This document shows positions 48,818 to 55,288 of a DNA stretch of 64,000 nucleotides, piece after piece. The position numbers were made by a program, and so were the translations under genes. The notes under the pieces are model-generated. The model was not told where the DNA came from. It saw nothing but the letters and a program-made list of their open reading frames with translations, and searched no databases. Origin of the DNA: Leuconostoc falkenbergense (GTDB lineage Bacteria; Bacillota; Bacilli; Lactobacillales; Lactobacillaceae); contig NZ_BMBS01000004.1 in the NCBI RefSeq assembly GCF_014634805.1, positions 1 to 64,000 of the forward strand, written 5' to 3'. Position 1 is the first letter of the stretch. The number at the start of each line of letters is the position of its first letter.

Positions 48818-49480
48818 ATGCCGTTAACTCATACAACTTGGGCACCAGCCGTCAAAGCAAAACTTACTTCGGATTATTTAGATCGTGTGGCAATGTTTAT
48901 TAATCAAAACTATCAGTTCGAAGAAAATATTTTTCCGCCTAGAGAGAAAATTTTTGCTGCACTGGAAACACCACCACTTCCTGGGACTAAAGTCGTGATA
49001 ATGGGGCAAGATCCATATCATGAAATTGGTCAAGCACAAGGTCTGAGTTTTTCAGTTCCTGATGACGTTCCTGCGCCACCGTCCTTGCAAAATATTTTAA
49101 AAGAACTGTCAACAGATATCGGGCAGCGTCAGTCTCATGATTTAACCAGTTGGGCAGAGCAGGGCGTTTTATTGCTCAACGCTGTACTAACTGTTCCGGA
49201 AGGGCGTGCTAATGCACATCAAGGTTTAATTTGGGAACCATTAACTGATGCTTTGATTCAAATTGCTTCAGAAGATAGTGCACCGAAAGTCTTTATTTTG
49301 TGGGGAAAATTCGCCCAATCGAAGCGGCGCTTTGTTGATGAATCAAAGCATTTAGTTATCACGAGTGCTCATCCTAGTCCGTTATCGGCATATCGTGGCT
49401 TTTTTGGTAGCCAACCCTTTTCAAAAGCCAATGCTTATTTAAGCACACACAATCGGACGGCCATTGATTGGCTGAAATAG
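48818..49480 (+). CDS. ung: Uracil-DNA glycosylase
   Basis: This 220-residue family 1 enzyme removes uracil from DNA. The water-activating loop GQDPYHEIGQAQGLSF contains D65, the middle motif is LLLNAVLTV, and the leucine-insertion loop SAHPSPLSAYRG holds the catalytic His near 188. Length is normal. It is convergent with nothing and stands before pta. Confidence 0.97.
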   Translation: MPLTHTTWAPAVKAKLTSDYLDRVAMFINQNYQFEENIFPPREKIFAALETPPLPGTKVVIMGQDPYHEIGQAQGLSFSVPDDVPAPPSLQNILKELSTDIGQRQSHDLTSWAEQGVLLLNAVLTVPEGRANAHQGLIWEPLTDALIQIASEDSAPKVFILWGKFAQSKRRFVDESKHLVITSAHPSPLSAYRGFFGSQPFSKANAYLSTHNRTAIDWLK

Positions 49481-49591
49481 TTAAAACATTCACAAAATAA
49501 CAACAAAATCGCAGACAATTATGAATTGGTCTGTTACAATTAAGGTGTAAATGAAAATTTAATGATTCACAGTGGTGAATTTGGAGGAATT

Positions 49592-50575
49592 ATGGAACTA
49601 TTTGAGCAGCTTAAAACTAAAATTAGTGGTCAAAATAAAACAATTGTGTTTCCTGAAGGAGAAGATGTCCGTATTCAAGGCGCCGCAGTAAGATTGGCAG
49701 CGGATGGCCTTTTGAAGCCAATTTTGTTGGGAGATAGCAAAGCCATAGCAGCTACTGCAACCGCTAATAATTTTGATTTGTCCGGTGTAGAAGTAATTGA
49801 TCCTGCCAACTATAACGAAACCGCACTATCTCAATTAAATGCTGCGCTGGTTGAGCGTCGTAAGGGTAAGACAGATGCTGAGACTGCTGCTAAGTGGCTA
49901 AAAGATGTTAATTATTTTGGCACAATGCTTGTTTACACAGGCAAGGCTGATGGCATGGTTTCTGGTGCAACACATCCAACAGGCGATACGGTTCGTCCGG
50001 CGTTGCAAATTATCAAAACTGCACCCGGCTCAAGCCGGATTTCTGGTGCTTTCATTATGCAAAAGGGTGATGAACGCTACGTTTTCTCCGACGCTGCTAT
50101 CAATATTGATATTGACGCGCCAACCATGGCGGAAATTGCTGTTCAATCAGCCAAGACTGCCAAAGTCTTTGAAATTGACCCTAGAGTAGCTATGTTGTCA
50201 TTTTCAACAAAGGGTTCAGCTAAGTCACCATTGGTAGATAAAGTTGCAGAAGCGACCAAACTAGCTAAAGAGTTGGCGCCAGAATTTGCTGACGTGATTG
50301 ATGGCGAGTTGCAATTTGATGCTGCATTTGTGCCAACAGTTGGTGCAGCTAAGGCACCTGATTCAAAGGTTGCTGGGCACGCCAATACGTTTATTTTCCC
50401 AAGTCTAGAAGCCGGAAATATTGGCTACAAAATTGCCCAACGCCTAGGTGGATATGAAGCAATTGGTCCCATTCTTCAAGGTTTGGCAAAACCTGTTTCT
50501 GATTTATCACGTGGCGCCAATGAAGAAGATGTCTATAAGGTTGCTATTATTACTGCAGCACAAGCATTGGCCTAA
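49592..50575 (+). CDS. pta: Phosphate acetyltransferase
   Basis: This 327-residue enzyme converts acetyl-CoA and phosphate to acetyl phosphate and CoA, part of the heterofermentative acetate/ethanol branch. Signature regions are IVFPEGEDVRIQGAAVRL at the N-terminus, DGMVSGATHPTGDTVRPALQI near 115-135 and YVFSDAAINIDIDAPTMAEIA near 158-178. Start 49592 follows TTGGAGGA; an ATG 30 bases upstream in frame has no site. A strong terminator follows. Confidence 0.96.
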   Translation: MELFEQLKTKISGQNKTIVFPEGEDVRIQGAAVRLAADGLLKPILLGDSKAIAATATANNFDLSGVEVIDPANYNETALSQLNAALVERRKGKTDAETAAKWLKDVNYFGTMLVYTGKADGMVSGATHPTGDTVRPALQIIKTAPGSSRISGAFIMQKGDERYVFSDAAINIDIDAPTMAEIAVQSAKTAKVFEIDPRVAMLSFSTKGSAKSPLVDKVAEATKLAKELAPEFADVIDGELQFDAAFVPTVGAAKAPDSKVAGHANTFIFPSLEAGNIGYKIAQRLGGYEAIGPILQGLAKPVSDLSRGANEEDVYKVAIITAAQALA

Positions 50576-50594
50576 ATCGTTTAATTGATAAAAA

Positions 50595-50627
50595 AGGAAT
50601 CCAAAAATTATTTTGGATTCTTTTTTT
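50595..50627. terminator. Terminator of pta
   Basis: GAATCCAAAA (50597-50606) and TTTTGGATTC (50611-50620) form a perfect ten-pair stem, followed by seven T and preceded by A. The minus-strand small gene ends inside it. Confidence 0.9.
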
Positions 50628-50844
50628 GTGTCACTATGAGCGACGTTCGTTGGTTAAACGTTGAAAATGTGGCTTGTTCATCATCTTTAAAAATTGAAAA
50701 TAGTTCGGTAGCATTGCTTTCAGAAAGTGACATCGACCAATCACCAATCGTTAAAAAATACTGATCAGCCATGTCGTAAAATTGCAGTTTCGCTATTTTA
50801 TCTTGATGATCAACCATCAAATCGTATAAAGTCTTTTTTGTCAT
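50608..50844 (-). CDS. Small hypothetical protein, 78 residues
   Basis: The frame starts MTKKTLYDLMVDHQDKIAKLQFYD and ends TSLIVTQKKNPK. It is soluble, mildly acidic in the middle (FSIFKDDEQATF) and not recognised. It begins four bases after the ancestral stop of an ABC-transporter remnant, with no good ribosome site, so it may have been translationally coupled to that gene. It could be a surviving tail gene of a decayed operon. Confidence 0.4.
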   Translation of the reverse strand: MTKKTLYDLMVDHQDKIAKLQFYDMADQYFLTIGDWSMSLSESNATELFSIFKDDEQATFSTFNQRTSLIVTQKKNPK

Positions 50845-50848
50845 AAAA

Positions 50849-51054
50849 TTATTCAAATTGGGCATCGTATAGTCGTTTATATATACCTTTCTGCTGCAAG
50901 AGAGAGTCATGTGTACCAGTGTACCAGCTTCAGCAACTCGACCATCATTCATCACAATAATTTGATCGGCCTTATGAACAGTGCTTAGTCGGTGAGCAAT
51001 GACGATTGCCGTCTTTGCAATCATTAAATTGTCAAGCGCATGTTGAATCGTTTT
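50849..51054 (-). pseudogene. 3' remnant of an ABC exporter ATPase
   Basis: The minus strand encodes TIQHALDNLMIAKTAIVIAHRLST (split here from its continuation) and ADQIIVMNDGRVAEAGT, the H-loop and C-terminal end of an ABC multidrug-exporter ATPase. Just after AGT the bases GGTACACTGGTACACATG hold a duplicated GGTACAC: an eight-base insertion that breaks the frame. In the other frame the expected end HDSLLQQKGIYKRLYDAQFE then a stop is intact. The 5' part of the gene is missing and a TAA precedes the remnant. Confidence 0.75.
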
Positions 51055-51061
51055 TTAAGAT

Positions 51062-51316
51062 TCATTGCCGCTTTAAAACGGATTCAAACACGAACCGTAA
51101 CATTTCAACGGCTGTTGTGTCAGAATGGGCGAGTTGCTTTTTAATTTCTGTGGGACTCATACGTCCATTTGGATTTCTCATAATGAAGCCATTATACGCT
51201 ATTCCATGGGAAATTAGCTACCAATCCATAATTGAACGACCAATGACGATAAGCTCAAATAATAATAAAGCACATAAATAACTAATGCCAGCCATTAACC
51301 ACCAAGTAATTCGCAT
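51062..51316 (-). pseudogene. Small membrane protein gene interrupted by an amber codon
   Basis: After TGAGGAGG, ATG 51316 opens MRITWWLMAGISYLCALLLF..., one membrane segment, ending at TAG 51220-51218 after MDW. The same frame then runs on for 51 more codons with good composition (HGIAYNGFIMRNPNGRMSP... to VLKRQ, TGA 51064-51062). The two halves look like one 84-codon gene with a point mutation. Family not recognised. It lies next to the ABC remnant, so the whole stretch 50.85-51.32 kb is decaying. Confidence 0.55.
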
Positions 51317-51503
51317 ATTATCGCCTCCTCAAAAAGTATTCTCTCACTTAAATATAATGCTAAATTGTGAAAAATCAAAGAAAGCGCACTGCCGTTAAGG
51401 AAGTGATAACTTTTTTTAGAGATTCTTTATGAATTGAATGACCAACATCAATTACGGTTCACAACAGTGAATTTTTTTGAGGTAATATTAAAAGGCTATT
51501 TAT

Positions 51504-51530
51504 TTGACAAGAAAGCGCTTTCATGATAAT
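51504..51530 (+). promoter_or_regulatory. Promoter with cre in the spacer
   Basis: TTGACA (51504-51509) is followed directly by AGAAAGCGCTTTCA (51510-51523), a perfect 12-base palindrome core matching the CcpA cre consensus in all but its first base, then TGATAAT. CcpA bound there would block the promoter. The rest of 51317-51577 is AT-rich without another feature I can support. Confidence 0.65.
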
Positions 51531-51577
51531 TTCTAGGTAATCTATTACTAGAATTTTAATGAGCGTAGGAGAGTAAA

Positions 51578-51862
51578 ATGGGAATAAACAATGTTTTGCA
51601 TCGTCGGCAATATAAAATTGTAATTGATGACACAATTAACGGGTTAAACCTAGATACATTAGGCAATTTAGGTATCTGGAGTAATCCTAAAAACAAACAT
51701 TATCTTGTCACTTTAAGATCAAATGAAGATCCGAATACGGATATTGGTACATTTATCAAAGCTTTTGAAAAAAAGACCGGATTAACATCGGACAATTTTA
51801 CAATTCAGTCCCAAACCGGTCCATTAACTTTGCAAAGAGCAGTTGATGATGAGTGGTTCTAA
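51578..51862 (+). CDS. Hypothetical protein, 94 residues, cre-controlled
   Basis: I do not recognise this family. The product is soluble with mixed alpha/beta character (YKIVIDDTINGLNLDTLGNLGIW, HYLVTLRSNEDPN, TFIKAFEKKTG), without cysteine, signal or membrane segment. TAGGAGAG precedes the ATG and a terminator follows, so it is a single-gene unit. The cre-overlapped promoter says it is turned down when a preferred sugar is available, which hints at a carbon-state or stationary-phase role. Confidence 0.7.
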   Translation: MGINNVLHRRQYKIVIDDTINGLNLDTLGNLGIWSNPKNKHYLVTLRSNEDPNTDIGTFIKAFEKKTGLTSDNFTIQSQTGPLTLQRAVDDEWF

Positions 51863-51872
51863 ATCATCGAAA

Positions 51873-51914
51873 AAAACGACTCAACCATGTTTGTGGTAAG
51901 GTCGTTTTTTGTTT
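51873..51914 (+). terminator. Terminator of the 94-residue protein gene
   Basis: AAAACGAC (51873-51880) pairs with GTCGTTTT (51901-51908), with an inner ACCA/TGGT pair, followed by a T run. Confidence 0.82.
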
Positions 51915-52042
51915 GAAAAGCAGGGTTTCAGTGATGATAGATGAGATCAAATGGTCTGACGACATATGATTGATAAATTATTAAACCAACATTGATGCAA
52001 ATAAAAACCGTTCCCTCAACATTTGTGAGAAAACGGGGAATA

Positions 52043-52126
52043 TGCCGATGACAGGAATCGAACCTGCACGATGTTGCCATCATACCGACCTGAACGGTAC
52101 GCGTCTGCCAGTTCCGCCACATCGGC
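52043..52126 (-). tRNA. tRNA-Leu(CAG)
   Basis: Read on the minus strand, GCCGATG at the 5' end pairs with CATCGGC before the discriminator A. The D arm includes GGCGGAACTGGCAGAC, the anticodon stem-loop is TACCG-TTCAGGT-CGGTA with anticodon CAG, the long variable arm is GATG-GCAA-CATC (class II tRNA, as for Leu), and the T arm is CAGGTTCGATTCCTG. It is 84 bases long. CCA is not encoded, so RNase Z processing and CCA addition are needed. It reads CTG codons. Confidence 0.95.
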
Positions 52127-52162
52127 AAATCAACTCTTTCATTATACCCGAAAAAAAGAGGG

Positions 52163-52190
52163 TTGACAAATTTTCTAAATAAGGTATTCT
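52163..52190 (+). promoter_or_regulatory. Promoter of the serine-leader transcript
   Basis: A perfect TTGACA (52163-52168) and TATTCT (52185-52190) are 16 bases apart, just before the leader peptide. Confidence 0.7.
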
Positions 52191-52217
52191 AGTGTTACGT
52201 AAGAAAAGGAAATTGTA

Positions 52218-52271
52218 ATGACAGAATTCAAAGTCAACTTAGCTTCTTCCTCCACTCAATCACTCGTGTGA
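52218..52271 (+). CDS. Serine-rich leader peptide (17 residues)
   Basis: AAGGAAA precedes ATG 52218. The frame MTEFKVNLASSSTQSLV ends at TGA 52269-52271. It has three consecutive serine codons (TCT TCC TCC) and a fourth TCA three codons later, 4 of 17 codons, directly upstream of the serine biosynthesis genes. The end of the frame lies in a hairpin and a terminator follows. The design matches amino-acid attenuator leaders, with charged tRNA-Ser as the likely signal. Confidence 0.78.
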   Translation: MTEFKVNLASSSTQSLV

Positions 52272-52341
52272 TTGGGATTCTTTGCGTATGATAACGTGGA
52301 ATTGCTGACGACATGAGTTTAACAACTGATGTCGTCTTTTT
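52257..52341 (+). promoter_or_regulatory. Serine-operon attenuator hairpins and terminator
   Basis: CAATCAC (52257-52263) and GTGATTG (52268-52274) form a perfect seven-pair stem over the end of the leader frame, a possible pause hairpin. GACGACAT (52307-52314) and ATGTCGTC (52329-52336) form an eight-pair stem with an inner GAGTT/AACT helix, followed by TTTTT: a terminator 20 bases before serC. I did not find a clear antiterminator pairing by eye. Confidence 0.72.
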
Positions 52342-52361
52342 GTATACTGAAAGGAATGGTC

Positions 52362-53444
52362 ATGGCAACGTATAATTTTTCGGCGGGTCCGGGTGTACTT
52401 CCGACCCCAGTTATTTCCCAAATAAAGGCAGATTTGGCACAAAATGAATTCACACATCTGTCCATTTTGGAAATTTCACATCGTTCGGCACAATTTGAAA
52501 AAATAATGGCCAGCGCGCAGCAACGCCTGCGTGATTTGATGTCTATTCCCGACGAATATGGTGTTGCTTTTGTTCAAGGTGGTGGTTCGTTACAATTCGA
52601 AATGTTACCGTTGAATCTGGCAACACACAAACAAAGCATTGCGGTACTTGACTCGGGCAATTTTGCTGCCAAAGCGGCGCAAGCTGCTCAAATGCTGGGC
52701 AAAGAAGTGACAATTGTTGGTTCAAGTAAATCACAGCATTATCGTTATTTACCACAATTGACGGGTGATTTTGATGCGAATGCTTATGATTACTTGCATA
52801 TCACTACCAACAACACAATTGAGGGCACAACCTATCATCAAGATATGTTGCCTCAGACAACTGGTCGTTTAACGGCTGATATGAGCTCGAACATTTTGGC
52901 AGAACCCTATGATATCACACAATTTGATGCTGTTTTTGCAGGTGCTCAAAAGAATCTCGGTCCTGCTGGCGTCACACTCGCCATTGTCAAAAAAGATTGG
53001 TTAGCTTCGCAATCAATTGAAAACGTCGGTCCAATGATGCGTTATCAAAATTATTTAGATAAAGATTCAATGTATAACACACCGCCAGTATTTTCTATTT
53101 ATGCCCTTGACCTAGTCTTGTCTTGGGTACAAGCAGAGGGTGGCGTTGATGAAATGACGCGTCGTAATCAATTAAAAGCAGCTAAGTTGTATGATTTCTT
53201 GGACGAATCTCGTTTGTTTGAGGCACCAGTAAAGACCTCAGATCGTTCATTGACCAATATTGTTTTCACGACAAATGACGCAAAGCGTGATGCACAAATA
53301 ACTGCTCAAGCAAAAGAAAATGGTTTATTTAATCTTGGTGGTCATCGTTCTGTTGGTGGTTTTAGAGCTTCACTTTATAACGCTCAGCCAATGGCAGCCG
53401 TTGATGCACTGATTGAATTTTTAAACAAAGTAGAAAAAGGATAA
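52362..53444 (+). CDS. serC: Phosphoserine aminotransferase
   Basis: This 360-residue PLP enzyme converts 3-phosphohydroxypyruvate to phosphoserine. The N-terminus MATYNFSAGPGVLP is the family start, the PLP lysine is K197 in GAQKNLGPAG, and GFRASLYNA near the C-terminus binds substrate phosphate. ATG 52362 follows AAAGGAATG; an in-frame start at 52329 would begin inside the terminator and is rejected. serA follows after three bases. Confidence 0.96.
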   Translation: MATYNFSAGPGVLPTPVISQIKADLAQNEFTHLSILEISHRSAQFEKIMASAQQRLRDLMSIPDEYGVAFVQGGGSLQFEMLPLNLATHKQSIAVLDSGNFAAKAAQAAQMLGKEVTIVGSSKSQHYRYLPQLTGDFDANAYDYLHITTNNTIEGTTYHQDMLPQTTGRLTADMSSNILAEPYDITQFDAVFAGAQKNLGPAGVTLAIVKKDWLASQSIENVGPMMRYQNYLDKDSMYNTPPVFSIYALDLVLSWVQAEGGVDEMTRRNQLKAAKLYDFLDESRLFEAPVKTSDRSLTNIVFTTNDAKRDAQITAQAKENGLFNLGGHRSVGGFRASLYNAQPMAAVDALIEFLNKVEKG

Positions 53445-53447
53445 TCA

Positions 53448-54638
53448 ATGACTAACATAAAAACGTATAATGCAATTAGCCACAAAGGATTGGATTATTT
53501 AGCGCAACATGGCTACGATATTAATTCAACAGAACAGCCTAAGGCAATTTTATTACGTTCACAAAATTTATTTGATGAAGTGATTCCAGATACAGTCCGA
53601 GCTGTTGTTCGTTCGGGGGCGGGTTTTAATAATATTCCGATTGAAAATTTGTCAAAGCGGGGCATTGTTGTCTTTAATACGCCGGGTGGCAACGCAAATG
53701 CTGTCAAGGAATTAACAATTGCTTCATTGATTTTAGCAGCTCGTCCGGTGGTTGGCGCGATTAGGTTTGCTAACCAAACACGTGGTGGTGATGTGTCATT
53801 GCGGACTGAATCAAATAAAGGCGGTTACCGAGGCACAGAGTTAGCTGGTAAAACACTTGGTGTGATTGGATTGGGAAATGTGGGATCTAAGGTAGCCAAC
53901 ACAGCTTTGGCTTTGGATATGGATGTGATTGGCTACGATCCGGGTCTAAATGCTAATACAGCATGGCGAATAGACCGACACATTGCTCATGCGCGTAATG
54001 TTGAAGAGGTTTTGCGCCGAGCCGACTATGTGACCGTCCATATTCCAATGGAAGAAAAGAACGACCACTTTATTGATGCTGGCAAATTGCAATTAATGAA
54101 GCCAGAAGCAGCACTATTGAATTTGTCACGTGGTGGCATTGTTGACGATCACGCGGCTAAAGCCGCATTAGATAGTGATCAACTTCGTATGTATATCACT
54201 GATTTTGCCGATGATGTTTTGTTTGATAATCCTAAAGTTATTATTACACCACATATTGGGGGCTCAACAATTGAAGCCGAAGATACTAGCGCCTTGATGG
54301 CAGCCAAGGAGCTAGATGAATATTTGACTACTGGAAATATTATTAATTCTGTGAATTATCCTGATGTTAATGAACCATTTACAACCAACTATCGCGTCGG
54401 TATAATTCATGAAAATGTACCAAACATGATTGGGCAAATCTCTGCCTTTTTTGGAGATAATGGCATTAACATTGAACAATTGAGCAACCGTGCTGTTGGA
54501 CAATACGCTTATACTTTGGTGGCAATCAATGATTTTACAGCAGCACAACAGGAACATGTAAAAACAGCTTTGGATGAAATTCCACACGTGATTTTGACAA
54601 GACGCTATCAAAATCCAAATATGACAATTGGTGATTAA
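53448..54638 (+). CDS. serA: D-3-phosphoglycerate dehydrogenase with ACT domain
   Basis: This 396-residue enzyme oxidises 3-phosphoglycerate, the first step to serine. The NAD-binding loop GVIGLGNVGSKVA lies near 140-152, with the catalytic Arg region LSRGGIVDD near 226-234, and ITPHIGGSTIEAE (His) near 263-275. A C-terminal ACT domain (about 322-396, VPNMIGQISAFFGDNGINI) may sense serine. No phosphoserine phosphatase gene is seen in the window, so that step is encoded elsewhere. Confidence 0.95.
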   Translation: MTNIKTYNAISHKGLDYLAQHGYDINSTEQPKAILLRSQNLFDEVIPDTVRAVVRSGAGFNNIPIENLSKRGIVVFNTPGGNANAVKELTIASLILAARPVVGAIRFANQTRGGDVSLRTESNKGGYRGTELAGKTLGVIGLGNVGSKVANTALALDMDVIGYDPGLNANTAWRIDRHIAHARNVEEVLRRADYVTVHIPMEEKNDHFIDAGKLQLMKPEAALLNLSRGGIVDDHAAKAALDSDQLRMYITDFADDVLFDNPKVIITPHIGGSTIEAEDTSALMAAKELDEYLTTGNIINSVNYPDVNEPFTTNYRVGIIHENVPNMIGQISAFFGDNGINIEQLSNRAVGQYAYTLVAINDFTAAQQEHVKTALDEIPHVILTRRYQNPNMTIGD

Positions 54639-54648
54639 AGGAGATATC

Positions 54649-55137
54649 ATGACACAAGAATTACAAGAGCAAGCCATTGCGCAGTTAGCAAAGCGTGGCG
54701 TTAAAATTGAAGATATTGCAGAAGGCACTCGTACATTTTTGACTGATAAATATCATGATGAACTTGATGAACAGACATTGGCACAAGCTATTTCACGTGT
54801 GTTACACAAAGATGAAGTCGCAGATATTATTTTGACAGCGCTTTATTTGGATGAACAAGCAGAAACAATGTCAGATGATCAACCGTTAAAGCCTCGCTTG
54901 CAACGAGATGCTAATGGGCACAATGTTGATGAAATTTTAGCGATTGCAATTACCCAGCAATTTTCTGCGGCAGCAACGGTTCATTACGGTTTGTTAGATG
55001 ATTTAAAGCCAGGTTTGATTGGTGTCATCAACGATAAAACAGATAGTATTAATGTTTATCTTGACGATATTTTAGCAGCATTGATTGCCAGTGCTGCTAT
55101 GACGTACTTGGAGTTACTTGGTGGTAATAACTATTAA
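54649..55137 (+). CDS. PgpA-like (YutG) phosphatidylglycerophosphatase A family protein
   Basis: This 162-residue soluble protein resembles Bacillus YutG: LAKRGVKIEDIAEG near residues 11-24, VLHKDEVADIILTALYLDEQAE near 58-79 and VDEILAIAITQQF near 97-109, with the C-terminal GVINDKTDSINVYLDDILAALIA. YutG belongs to the PgpA family but lacks membrane segments. It is co-transcribed with serC-serA, beginning just after serA with AAAGGAG. A phosphatase acting on a soluble phosphate ester, possibly phosphoserine, is an inference from context only. Confidence 0.7.
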   Translation: MTQELQEQAIAQLAKRGVKIEDIAEGTRTFLTDKYHDELDEQTLAQAISRVLHKDEVADIILTALYLDEQAETMSDDQPLKPRLQRDANGHNVDEILAIAITQQFSAAATVHYGLLDDLKPGLIGVINDKTDSINVYLDDILAALIASAAMTYLELLGGNNY

Positions 55138-55158
55138 ACGCAGTAATGCGTTTTTTTT
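55136..55158 (+). terminator. Terminator of the serC-serA operon
   Basis: AAACGCA and TGCGTTT enclose GTAA, followed by a run of T. The stem overlaps the stop codon region. Confidence 0.8.
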
Positions 55159-55288
55159 GGACGCAATTTCTTCATAATACTTAAAATTCTTACTTATCTC
55201 AACATGATTAGTTCAATAATTATTCACTTTCATTTTTTAAAATAGAAATATAGTATGACTGGTCAAAAAATGAAGGGGAGAAAGAAGA

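Noticed and set aside
51006-51281. Plus-strand frame over 51.0-51.3 kb
   Set aside because: It is the reverse complement of the ABC remnant and the amber-interrupted gene, with no ribosome site.
51928-52128. Minus-strand frame starting MPMWRNWQTRTVQVG
   Set aside because: It is the translation of the tRNA-Leu gene and flank, a well-known false call.
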